Made by a program: the position numbers and the translations under genes | Origin: Alentia gelatinosa | Lineage: Eukaryota > Annelida > Polychaeta > Phyllodocida > Polynoidae | Length of the DNA: 64,000 nt | Assembly (NCBI GenBank): GCA_950022655.1 | Contig: OX465580.1 | Location: forward strand, 44,390,028 to 44,454,027 | Direction: 5' to 3' | Part shown: positions 20,481 to 33,000 of the stretch, piece by piece | Position numbering within the stretch: position 1 is the first letter of the stretch | Layout: the number at the start of each line of letters is the position of its first letter | Notes under the pieces: model-generated | Told to the model about the DNA's origin: nothing | Seen by the model: only the letters and a program-made list of their open reading frames with translations | Database searches by the model: none

Positions 20481-22260
20481 ACTAATGCAATAACATTTTA
20501 TTATTGGCTAGTTAGGCATCAGAATGACCTTAACCCAGAATTAACAGCACCAATTCCAAGCGACGGCAAGTCGTACAGATTTTTTTCGATTTATTTCACC
20601 ATAATAACCACACACAGACCCACATTTAAAACTGACACTGAGAAGACAGGAAGTTGCTTGTATAATCTTTAATATTTAAATGTTCCTTCTAGTAAGTCGC
20701 AATGAATTACGAGAAGACCTTGCTCTTAATTATAACCGTAAAATATAGGAATTTAAGGTGATTGTCACTGAAACGGTGCATGAAGCGAATACTAGTCAAA
20801 TCAGTTTCATTACCTTCAAAAGTTCAAGTCATTATATTACAATAGTTTGGGATCAAAATCAAAGTAAATTAAGTAAATCGAAAGAGCTTCATATATAATA
20901 AATAACAGAACTGTTCCGGGCTCAAATCTTCTATTGTGGTGCCCCTGTCATTCTATCAAGGAACTTTGGCTCTATGCAGTCTGTCATTGTGTCACACACG
21001 GTAGACCTCTTTGAACTCCCTTGTTGTCCCTTTTGCTATGTGACTGACTATCGAATTCCCTCCTTGTAGCTCTTTGTAGTACGCTGGCGATTTCTTCAGA
21101 ACCCAGGATCTCGGCATTACGACACAAATCTATGGTTACCAATAAGCATTAGGAATATTATGGTAATAATGTGAACCGTGATTTAATTTTGGATAAATTG
21201 TGAAAATACTGATAGCATTCGCAGTATTTTATCTAAATACGCTGGGATTTGAGATTCAGGAATGATGACTCAAGGCATCATGGCGTCCCAAGGCCAACTT
21301 AGAACTAGGCTTCAAACAGTTTGTTCGATGTCTTCCACCACCTGAATTAGGAGAAGTCCCACTAGTCTAATAATCTGGGCATGATCACTGCGCATGCGCT
21401 ATAAACTCTCCTCAGTCTTTCTTTAACCTAACGTATTTTTTCACAGCCTGGCAATCGATGATACGATTGGAGACCGAATTACGGCGTATCATTCCCATAC
21501 CTACGCTATGCTGTGCATTAGTCCTTAAATATTCTCGAGACAAAAAGGGCGAATATGATTAACAGGCACCACGATGGATTGACACCTTGTAAGTTTGGCG
21601 AAGAGATGTGTTAAGGAACTGATATCTGACATCACTATCTTGGAACAGAGTTTTATAACGTGTCAGTTATGGATTGATATTCTTGAATGTGTACCCTAAA
21701 GATGAATAATGTTTTTTTTGTTGTTTTTTTTTAGAAAAAACTTTATTCATTCATTTGACTGTCCGATACAGTCATTTCTAGCATCATAAATGAAAAACCT
21801 CAGGGTGCTGAAAAAAACCACAAAAAACAATGATTCACAACATCAAATATAGATTGCTTCAAAAACTATACACAGCATTGTTCTTGTTCATATATGTATC
21901 TCCTAGATCTCCTGGATCTGAGATCAACAGTTTTTATACCTTACATAACCTCGATACGTAGCAGATTTAGCCTTTGCCACTTCAAGAAGGAGCCTTTAAA
22001 CATGTTATCTCAGTGGATTGATGCAAGATTCTTGACTATAATGCACTGTTCACCTCTTGATACATTTCCGCCTACAAATTTGAGTAGATATCCTGAGCCA
22101 GCATTAACTAACCACTAGGGAATTCCAAAGTAAATAGACTTGACACACAGACATTACACAACTGGAGGAAAGAAAAACTTTTCCAACTGAAAATGACAGG
22201 CATAACACTTACAGATACAATTGACAATACAACTTGGTCATTTTGGTGTTATACATTGGG
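20481..22260. other. Non-coding stretch
   Basis: No supported gene. A perfect NRF-1-type palindrome TGCGCATGCGC at 21389-21399 is followed by CTATAAAC, which could be a promoter, but no ORF follows it. Confidence 0.4.
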
Positions 22261-22680
22261 TTATTCCTCTTTCTTTAAAAGGCTTTCCATAGGTTTTTTA
22301 AGAATCCAAATCTGTGGTATGCAGATATATCTCTCAACCATCAATCTATTTTTGAGCTCTTGCACAAAGGCTAGAACATCAAGATAGTTATTATAGAACA
22401 ATTTCTGTCGATGGATATACATCTTAGCATAAATTATGATATAGTTCAACATTCTGTTCCTTTTACTCCTTAAGTGATCTGTTATACCAAATATGATATC
22501 TGTTGTTGTTAAATCAGATAATTCCACTCTTAATATATTCCTGAGCCGTCGCCACAGTGATGCCCAGAAGGATTTGGTTATTCTACATTCAACAAGAAAG
22601 TGCATGATATCATCTTTTTGCACACAATAGTATGTATTATGTTTTTGTCAATATATATTGCATGTACCCAGCTGTGCGTG
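22261..22680 (-). pseudogene. LINE ORF2 C-terminal fragment (L1/Tx1-like)
   Basis: On the minus strand an open stretch of 120 codons (22623-22261) reads DDIMHFLVECRITKSFW, then DIIFGI, then NYIIIYAKMYIHRQK. This pattern (His-Phe-Leu-x-x-Cys, FW, iifG, N-Y-I-I-x-x-AK-x-YI) is the C-terminal tail of L1/Tx1-clade ORF2 proteins. Diverged upstream codons extend it to about 22680. The rest of the LINE is missing or unrecognisable. The family call is from motif memory. Confidence 0.6.
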
Positions 22681-24234
22681 AAACGCCAAAATCGGGCGAA
22701 CGCTTTATCACATTTTTCTCTTTTTTAAATCCAAACAATTGATTGAACAATGAACTTAACCACGAACTTGGATCCTGGGTTTGCAACACAGGGCAGCTGG
22801 CTTATTTGTCTATCCCTCGCCAGTGTTAGCGGTTAGCCGTCCTTGCCACCACGGTGGTGCCGCCCTGGTAGCAGCACACAGTTTCCTTTCTTACACCAGG
22901 GGGCCTAGGAGTAATTCTTGAGGTTTGGGAGGATGGGCGAAAATCAATGAAGATCTGTTAAAAGAAGACATTTCATGTATTTCAATTTACAAGGGTAACC
23001 CATGAAATCATTATGATATTTCCGAGGGGCACTCTGGGCTTTAGTCACCCAAACTCCTGTCGAATGTTTGGAAATTCACCAGAACTGTTGGTTCTTCAGT
23101 TTTCTCTGAGGAGGTTACTTATTGGGAAAGACGGCAAATGGTTAATTTAGGCTTGCTAGTTTTGTTTTAATATTTTGAGTTATCCTGGGTGACAAGCTTT
23201 CTTTCTAGTATTTCTGAGAAGTTGTATCGGCAATCATGGCCTTAGTCACAAAGTGTTTCCTGTCTGCAAAGCCCTAGAAAATTATCTAGCTGCCTTACCC
23301 ATGGTTTAAGTGAGGTTGGGAGGTTCACCCTGTACTGGTTTGCTGATGCCCCCCCCCCCCCCCCCCCCCGCCCCAGAACTATTTCTTATTGTGGCCACCC
23401 ATGAAAACTCTAGTATTCCCATTCTTTAAAGCCAAAATAAACTGCGTAGCTTTCCCAGAGTAGAAACTTTTATGAGAACAGTTGGAATCATGGCTCTATC
23501 CGGTCTGAGAGTTTCCCAACTACTGGCAGAATTTGGTTGGACTGAGCTGAAGCGCCCCTGACAAATCGGTGGTCTTTACATGGTCAAAGATTGAAAGACT
23601 CAAATAAATTCCCAGCCTTTTGATCTGTCAGTAACTACTGATGATGGGGCCTGATTGCATGGAAAGCCATGTTCTTGAATTCCAAGTCTGCCCTTAGTTC
23701 AGCATCCTCAACCTGAAATCCTAAATAAGAAATTCGCTATCGATAACAATTTATTCACTAGAAACAGGCACATATTTATATTGATGGTTCTTGGTATGCT
23801 GGCCTTTTTTCCTGGGGTATTGCGGAATTTATTTGGGGCGGTCACAAAATTCCTCGATTTTTAGGAAGTCAGCCTTTATTACCTTGCAAATGATTCCCAA
23901 CCCGAAGGCCTTGGTTACCTTTTCACTGTCGGTTTCAGGTATACGGCGCCACTGAAAATCTTCTATTAATAGCGATGCAAGTGAGCGTTTGGAAAAAAAT
24001 ACCCGGAAATTTTCAATTCCCGACAACACATATTACAGCGATATCAGTTGGGCTAAGGGTGATAATTTTGAGCAAGATAAAAAAAGAAAAGATTCGAAAA
24101 ATGGAAAAAAACATACAAACACTTCAACCAGTCTTGGCAGACAGGGGAAGATATTGTCGGATGCCTGAGCTCCAGGCGTGGTTTTTGCGTTTCGGGCTTC
24201 CGGGGTTTCACTGGTAGTCTGAGGCAATACAGGT
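22681..24234. other. Non-coding stretch with poly-C run
   Basis: Holds a C run of about 21 bases at 23349-23369 and no recognisable gene or array. Confidence 0.5.
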
Positions 24235-24800
24235 GTTGCCGTTCAGCGCCGCCTAACGGCCCACTGTATGGTTACGCGGCCGCTCGGACAAACACGACTG
24301 AGGCCAGCCACATGCCCATAGAGCCACACAGTGATCACACCTAAAGTGTGAACGGTGGTTGTGATTACTGAAGTGTTGTTTTTTGACAGTTTAGATTGTT
24401 AGAGCAAACTAGGGTATTGTATCAACAAGTCTGGGATGTCTAAACTTTATAGTTGATAATTATCTTGGGTTCAGCTTCGAAAAAGATTAGCATATTATAG
24501 CTAGGCCTGTCAATGTATTAGTGTGTATTCAGTTTCGGTGTCCCTGTGTTATCTAAGGTATATCTAAAGTATCACTGAGGTGATAAGCATGTATGATACA
24601 TCAAACTGGAGCTGGAATACCATAGAATACAATGTAATCACTGTTGTTTCTATAGAAATAATGTGCATGGGTATTATAAACGTATTACGCCTATACACTC
24701 AGTGTATGCAATGCTAAAATATATGTTGCCAAGGCTATGTTTGGCTTCAAAGATCTCGTAGCTAAGCAGATAACGTGCGACACCAGCCAGTGGAAAAAGG
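24235..24800. repeat. Dispersed repeat, copy 1
   Basis: Diverged but collinear with 40372-40870. Shared words include GCTCGGAC-AACACG, AGTGTGAACGGTGG, GTCTAAACTTTA, CCGTGTTATCTAA, ATTATGAACGTATTACGC-type and AACCAGCC-GTGG. No coding capacity or terminal inverted repeat was recognised. Confidence 0.6.
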
Positions 24801-26211
24801 CCTATTTAACATGCACACAGGGAGAATTCCGGAAAAATCCCCGTCGCTGTTTGAGTCCTACTGGTCGACCAATGGGAGGCCCGTGACTGGTGCTCCCGCG
24901 GCTAACCATCGGGGCCGCGCAATCGGCCACCGGGACTCCACTACCGGCCGCCGGGCCTCCACTACCGGCCGCTTGTTGATTATTTTTCATTTAATTAATT
25001 TAGAAGAGAGGAAAAACACCGGAAACCAGGAAAATATTGTGTTTTACTCGTTTCTAGTTCGGGGCAGAATCCTTTACTTGGATGATATAGATCAAAACTT
25101 ATATTAAAGACCTACTTCATAACACAAATATTATTTAAGACGGGAGGAGGCGGGACTGGCGAGGATGGTCCGACAGTCCTCGGAAGGTTTAGACAAAAAA
25201 AAGACTAGTGCAAGTAAAAAGGAAATCTGTTTTATTTGAAAATCTCAGGAATAATCGAGGGTCAAACTCCACTTCAGCGGGGGCCTTGATGAAACCTTCC
25301 GATATTGTACTGGATAAAGGGTACTGTGTTGACTTTTTCGCTTCAAACGGAAAAGGCGCGAAAAGTGTGCTACCCTTTGGGTATGCTTTGATACCTTGAA
25401 TGAGTTCGATTCTTTTGAGTGGAGAAGACCATACACACATCCAGAGGCTGTATGGCACAGAATGATAAAACTTCCGATGGTGAGATATTCATAAGGCGGC
25501 AATCTTATTCTGCATTAGGAAACCACTTAATTCCCTCCCCCGATGACCGCAGACTGGAAGTGGGCTAAGCTTAATGCTAAATTTGACTTTGGTATAAAGC
25601 GGCATTTTGGGTTTTTCCTTAACCCTTTAAGGCAAAATAGCGATTTCGTTGATAAATCGTACATTGTGTCGTCATTCTGCCTACTTAACCAGCAGGCTTT
25701 GCACATAACAATTAACAAATTCAGAAGACAAGTAAAATATACTGATAACAAATCCGACGCCTTATAACGTCTGGCAACTGCACGACTTAAAAAGGGTTAT
25801 AAATGAAAGCATTTGGAAGTGTCTTTGATGAACAGTCCAACGGCCGCCCTTCGCCCTAGACCCGGGTAATTATGCAAATGAGCGGCAGCCGCCTGATAGA
25901 TTGAGGTTGACCTGGTATTACGGCTGTTAACGCTCCACTACCCGCCTCCCTGTCCCGAGCCGCCCTAGGCATCAAAGGCACATAGGTATGCGCTAAAGGA
26001 GTTTCTTCCCGAATGAGAGATAGTTAACCGTGGTGGGCCATGACTCGATCGAGTGCACTTTTTCTGACGATTATTGTTTTAGAAAAGAATTTCACACTCA
26101 GCGACCTTAACTGAGGTTGAGAGTTTTTAATACCACAACTGCGTTCAGAAGTATCTACGATTATGACCACGCACCTAAACTTCCGCAAGGGATGGGGACG
26201 TTGGTGTGGTA
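24801..26211. other. Stretch with short unassigned ORFs
   Basis: GC-rich around 24900-24980 with a repeated CACTACCGGCCGC word, then AT-rich. Small open frames on both strands (for example 25208-25399 and 25543-25767, plus strand) resemble nothing I recognise, and I do not call them genes. Confidence 0.35.
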
Positions 26212-26220
26212 ACATATTTT

Positions 26221-27063
26221 AGGGATGGGCACGGTGCAGCAGTGCGGCCGCCTCCCGTTCTGTCACTATGGTAAAGTGAGCAACTTTCAAAAATACATTT
26301 CGGGTACTTCCACTGCTCGTAATTTTATGATATTTTACAGGGTTATGTAGAAAACCCCACAGATTATGCCCCTTGTGTTTTTTTTACCTGTGATGACCGG
26401 TCAAATAAATATAGCCATATTTCGCACCTGTCGCGTTGCCGTTTTCGCCGAAAATTTCAGAGGAAGCGCTCCGCGGCAAATCTTTTTTTGAGCCCAATTT
26501 TCAGCCAATCAGCTTCAAGCAAGTTTTCAAACCCTTGTCAACATGTTCCCCTTCCGGAAACACCAAGAAACAGTGCGAAAATCGAACAGAAAGTGAGATT
26601 TCTAGCATTTACAAAGATATTATTGGAATTTCTGGAAGTATAACACCGAGCTTACTCCTTTAAACTACTATGGTCTCATAGATAAATTTGCTGTCTACCC
26701 GATTCTGATGGCTGTTTTAAGATAGAGAAAAACGCCGAGTAGCGCAAAGGAGTTTAGTGAGTGTGGATCTGTGTAAAAATAAGCCTAAAAAATAACCCCT
26801 ACCGCCTCCCCTCGCACATGCGCGGTAGACCCGCGGAGCGATGGTGCCCGTGGTCGCTCTCCACGGGGCTAGTGCCTCCAATACACTCCCAAGGAGTGAC
26901 AGAAACTCAGCTGTCCATTCGTTTTTCAAAAAATTGTAAAAAAGTCCGTATTTCATGATAGTGAAGAAATAATTACAGAATTGCATTCGTGTTGATCTGA
27001 GTTTTCAGAAAATGTATAATTCCATTCTTGTTTATAAAAAAATTTTTTTGCTCGCCCATCCCT
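26221..27063. mobile_element. Non-autonomous TIR transposon with 9-bp target duplication
   Basis: The left end AGGGATGGGC (26221-26230) and right end GCCCATCCCT (27054-27063) are exact inverted repeats. Both flanks carry the identical 9-mer ACATATTTT (26212-26220 and 27064-27072). The short G-rich TIR resembles hAT elements, but a 9-bp duplication is more typical of Mutator-like elements, so the superfamily is open. The 843-bp interior has no transposase. Confidence 0.78.
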
Positions 27064-27072
27064 ACATATTTT

Positions 27073-29474
27073 GAGAGCACAGCTTCAGACAAGAAACAAA
27101 GACGCTGATGTTTCTTAGATTTCTATTTATATTGGAACGGGTGTTAAGGTATAGTCCGCTTTAGTGAGGTCCACTGAGATAAATCTGGTATATGTTATTT
27201 AGACAAATTTTCTGTACTCGATATTAAAAGTTCGAGTGAATGATAACCTGGTGTGGTGAGCCTCGAGTCCATGGGGTGTACTTTCGCAGAGTCTCTTTCA
27301 TTTATGGGATATGCCGGTATATTTTGTTGTCTCGATGATCATTTGAAGAATGATGGCTCGACCTTCAATCACTGATGTCCGAACACAGTTCTTGACTTAG
27401 TATAAAACAAGAATTGCGTTTGGACAATCACCGTCTGAAAGCCTGTCTGGACGTTCTTGGATTTGGTCGTTGCTTCTGGCGACACCTGCAGCCGATTCAC
27501 ACGTTTGTGTATATCGCTTTACGATTTGGTCAAGTTACACTTTTACCTGATGCCAAGCGCAATGAAATGACATAGAATGAGAAGTTGTTCATCGACATGA
27601 TGGCAGACAAAGTTTATATGGATGAATAAAGGGGTTCTGAAAAGAAAGAGGTGGCCATGGCAATATTTGATAGCGAACTTACCCGTAGTCGCGGGTACCA
27701 AAAGGAACATTTTCGCGCAGATCAGGTACATTCCTGCATCTTTTAAGTTTTAGAACCAGCATGATATTTCACTCAAGCAAACCTCGGGATACCAGACAAC
27801 CCTTTGCCTAGAAAACCATACACGGGACCAGACTACAGCGTCGTCAATAATGTCAGTAATGTCTGGATAAAAACCCGGGAAATACCGATCAAACACTGTA
27901 TTATCTACACTACAGTCATTAGCAAGAGTCCGAGAGAAATGGGTTAAATAAATTTGATTAACTACGCAGCCGCATCCTTTGTCATTCCCGTTTACATTCC
28001 TGTGAGGATGCGTTGTTGGTAAACATCCCAATTTGTGCCTGGGAAGGGAGAGAAGGTACCTAGGGTTAGTATTAGCGGAGGGGGCCAATGTGTGATGGTG
28101 GTCAATCTTAACGTTCTGGGGACGTCTATAGCCTAGGAAGTCATGGACGCCTATATCCGTCTCCGTTCACGTCTTGGGCCTGTCCTTTGACCGCCTTGAC
28201 CCTACCCCCTTTTTTTTGTCGTGAACTGGTGTAAATACTTGAAGGTGCACTTAAACCTGTGCACATCGAAAGGAATATCACACTAACTACTTCTGACCCA
28301 ACCATTACCTAACCCTTACTCGCCAGGTAGAATTATACAAGGCGGAGGCTCGAGGCGTCCATCGCACCGATCGGTTGGGCACGAGGTGTCCTGTTTTTCC
28401 CGCTGACAGTAGCCTCATACGGAAAACAAGGCTTTTATTCGATTAAAGTGTCCGGTTCCCTCCTCCTCGTTTCCGATTCTGTAGCTACGATTCTACAGAA
28501 AGGTCAGGCGACCGCGCTTAGTAGGGACACAGTTAAAGACTTCCATCACTACCTATCTTGCGCATCGAGGGCAATTTAATAAATGGGATACGGCGCCATG
28601 CACTTAGTTTAGTAAGACCTCACTTTGTGATGGATTTGCCGGATGGACCGTCCCTAAACACATGGTTCCGGGCGACTCATTGTAGGTGAATGACTCGATA
28701 TGTAAAAACGGCTTCGATAGCTAGCCAGTGTAGCCAACCTTGTCCGCCACCTCAACAATAAAGGCGTGAATGTTCACTTAAAATTCAACATGATGCTCCC
28801 AACCCCCTCTACCAAACATATCATACATCCTCCCTAGTAAAAAAGGCGATTAACCTTTTTTTTTACCGAGGGGGTTCATTGTAATGCTCGTCCACATGAC
28901 AGCATATTGGATCAGGCATGAAAAGAGGTCAAATATCGATTACGTACCTGGTAACATCCTGACGGGTCTGAGGGATATGGCTTTTCAGTATTCGGAAGCA
29001 TATCCTATGTTCTGGGGGGAAATAATGCCTCCGTCCGGTGCAGAACCGTAGAGCTAGAGAAATACGGGGAATGGCGCTTGTTGTGGTGACCCTGCCAGGT
29101 ACCTCCCGGCAGCGTTGACGGCATGAGAGGTCGCGGGCTGTGGAGGCTGGATGCATGGTTAGGATGATTCCCATGTTGCATGGTCAGCGGCAGCGGGCAA
29201 CTGGGAACGAGGAATAGCGCACCTCTTAATAAAAGCCTTGGCTGATACAGCGGTCAGCCTCCACCCCTCCACGGTCCACCAATCACACTTCCCGATACAG
29301 CTAACTCGGGGGCATCGGCCAATGAGAGGACGAGTTACGCGCCGGTCCGGATTGACGGTAGGGGGCTTCTCCTGGTGGGAATTGATTTATGACCCCGTGA
29401 GGTCGGCCGCCGCCACCTTGGTCCCAGGAGGCGTCACCCAGACTCAACCTCTCTGCTCCCGCACCCCACACCCC
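27073..29474. other. Non-coding stretch
   Basis: No supported gene, RNA or array found. Confidence 0.45.
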
Positions 29475-30096
29475 TCCATGTGGATACGCGTCACTATCAC
29501 CGGCCCCACAATCACCCGGTCACGTTCTCCCCCCGTATAAGCTCGGCCGCCTATACCCGGCCACAGGCGGCATGCGTGAAGTGTCGATGGGCGTGTGAAA
29601 GTCGGTACCCGTAAGGGGGGGGGGGGGGGGGGGGGGCGGTGGTAGAACAGCAAGTGTAGGAATAAAAATTAGAATAACAAATAGCAAACAGGGTTAACAT
29701 ATATACATACAAAAATTACAATTTGAAAGAAAAAGAAATTGAAAAACTTTTACCATTCTACAAAAAGCTGGAGCACCACGAGTCTCTGAAAGACTTATAA
29801 TGATAATTTGTTTGACAAGTTATGAAGATTGAATACAGAATAATGGTGTCAGCATTTGATTTCAGCTATGGGATAGAGTTTTATAATATATTCTCAGTAT
29901 ACAGTGTAAAGTTCCTGCATGTGTGGGTACAAGCAGGGAAAAAGGGATATCTGAGTCTGTCTAACTGACCACACCGCGGCCGCGTCTGTGAGGGTACCAG
30001 CGGGCGAAAAAAGCTACTCGGAGTCGGTGTCGCGCCGAGGGGAGAATGTGACCGGGTGATCGTGGCGCAGGTGTTAGTGACCTGTATTCCTCCATG
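29475..30096. repeat. Inverted repeat pair, about 60-bp arms
   Basis: 29475-29536 and 30036-30096 are complementary at most positions, sharing GTGACCGGGTGAT and TAGTGAC. The 500-base interior holds a run of about 20 G (29617-29636) and AT-rich sequence. This may be a diverged TIR element, but no target duplication was found. Confidence 0.5.
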
Positions 30097-33000
30097 TTCC
30101 CTCCCCCGTACACCCGCCCCCTCTCTCCCGCTTGGACTCACAATGCTTCTGTTTCAACTGTATCCGCCATGTCTGTAGTGTCGAATGAAAAGTATCCGGT
30201 ACTTCCTTACAGGTGGATCCTATATTTACATGGGCACCACGTTGTGAACTTAATCAATGTGATAAGAGTTAATATAGAATTTTGTCTAGTTTGACCAACC
30301 CCAACGCGTACAATGTGCATATTTTCTTTTTCTTTTTAATTTAAATAGGAAATGTACTGAAAAACTAGTTTTTCGTGAATTCCCTTTAAGGAAAATAACT
30401 TTGCCACATAGTTTCTAAAACTTTAATGTATCTTTAATATAATACATTTACTACATTCTGTGAAGGTTTGGAGAAAATGGCATGGTTCTTACTATTTACA
30501 AAATCCACATGAACCACATGAAAAGGATAAGGGGCGGGGCGTATCGTTGTAGCCAATACGTTCTTTCTGGGTTGTTCATAGATTGTGTTCCTAGCTACAT
30601 CAAGGGCATCAGCTGAAAAAAACCTGTTTCTTCCTTCAAGATATAGAGAAGGCATGTGCTACTCGTCAAATTTTATATCTTGATATTTCTGATATATTAT
30701 TGTGTTTGTCCCGACTGTTTCTATGCTGTTGCACGGTCATACGGTGCTTCGGTCATATGTATAATATAGAATCTTTTCAGGTAGATGCAGTTAAAGGTAA
30801 CTCCAGAAATAACCATTATATCAGCTGTTCGAGACACTAGCTTAGGTATTGACAGAAGTATTTTCTACACCTTGGATTTTAACAGGGTAATATGAATACG
30901 ACCACTAGGCCATACAGCTACGCTTGTAGAAACTCACAGTGGTCAGGGCAGTGGTGGGAGGTGCAAAATGGGTGGCCGGCGGTTAAAGTGATTTATGACT
31001 TCAGTAATTGTTAATGTATGCCGGGGCTGTATGCTTAGTTACGTAACCTGGCGGCTGTTTCAGGTAGATTATAACAGGTGCTGCCGGTTCCCTCTGCAGG
31101 TGATGACAGGTAGCTGTACTTGTTGGTGAACAGATAGATCTGATGCAGGGGTCATCTCGCCTGGCTTAAGAGACTGGCTTCAGTCCCTGCATCCTAGGCC
31201 ACACCTCTTCGCTTGGTTCCTAGGACTGTCAGGCGTTAGGTCAAGTCCACCTGTTGAAAAGTAGTGTCCATAATCAAAGGCTTTAACAAGTGTAAGGTCA
31301 TATATACTCTGTGTATGCATTCATTTAGTTTAGTACTGAAATGATTAATATTTGTATGAATAAAAAGGAACCCACCTAAAATATTAAACATTTTATCTAG
31401 TGCGGCTTAGCTGTTCTGGTAGAAAAATGTATGTACACATAATACATTGTGAATGATAATGTATGTACGGTGGTAGTATCATGTACATTATACAGGAACA
31501 TTGTAAGATTAAATCTCTTCTTTCAGATTATCTGGTGAACCAACATTTTCCTAGGGCAAGTGAGTCAAATTCCTATCATTTATGTCCTTTGTCCCTGAGG
31601 GTGTGATATCTTAATAGTTGTACAAATTGTCACTAAGTAATAAATAGATAGACCAGTATTACAAATACTCTCTGTTTCATATTGAAATTAATATGACATA
31701 TGGTATAACATAACTAGCGCAGCAAAATATGTACAAGAATTTCCGTTCACAGATGTTCTACTTCAACAAGAAAACATAACAAGTAGGTTCCTGTTCACCT
31801 TCAATTTGAGAGTGTTAAAAGTTGTCTTTGGCTTGCTTTTATGGCGCTCGGGGGTTGGTGGTCCCCCTTTTTTCTGAGCTGTTTTATCACCCCGAGGTCG
31901 GCCCGATAATAAACCACAGAGAAGGGTATCATTTCATTACACAAATCTCGTAAGTACAAAGGGCTATTGTTAAGGGCACAGGTGCTAAACTAATTACACC
32001 CGGTGGGTAAAATAATAATGCCCTGCGTCAAACAACATATTTTGGTTTATTTGTACGTTTCTCTATAAAACAAACCAACCTCATAGGACTTCTAATTGAG
32101 ACCCTATATCAAAGTTTAGAACAAAAATAGTGACAAGAAATTGTACATAACTTTATGCAGTCTACAATAGAAACAGGCATGGACATGCAATAAATTTGAT
32201 TATTATGGTAACCGTATGTATGAAGTAACGCGGCGTATCTCTGTGAATCCTGTCCTACCGCTATGTTATTATGGTAACCGTATATTTCTTGATGTGTAAT
32301 TCTGATCGACGACCTTTCCCATCAATACTCACTCTGTTTTAAGTTGTCACTCATTTTCCCGGAAAAATTAAACACCATTCCCAATAGTTTAGATTATTCC
32401 TCCCGTTTTCAAAGCGTCAGACCAGACCCCACAAAACACTGTGAGTGTGAAAGAGGTCAGAAGTCGGGCATGATTGTTTCTCCGGTAGATGGCTCTGGGG
32501 TCACGCACCACACTCAACCCGGAGGAGGAAGTTTACATCGTTCTCCTAGCAGATTCTCTATGGTATTTGATCTGATGGTCGGTGTTGCTATGATATCTGC
32601 TGGGAGAGTCAGTCAGCTCAAGGTCACGCATCCCCTACTACACCACACACAACGGTGTCCGGAATATGGCAAGTGGGAAATAATCCGAAAAATGACTATC
32701 ACATGAAATAGACCCTGATAGCTTTGAAATGGACACAATTAATATCTGCAGAATAAGCAATTACGATTATGAACTGTATTTTGCAGTACGCGTCCGCGGA
32801 CTTGTATACAATGATATATTTAACTCCGTGACGAGTCTAAACTTGGAAATTATTCTCAGTGTTTTTGGTCGTCTTTTTTTCTCAAACTTGGGCCGAAGAA
32901 ACAAACTCGATGAAAATAACTCGGGACGTATCTACCTCGTCTGACCGTTACGTAATTTGTCCGTAGTCAAACTCGGTAGAGTACGAATCAAGCCATTATC

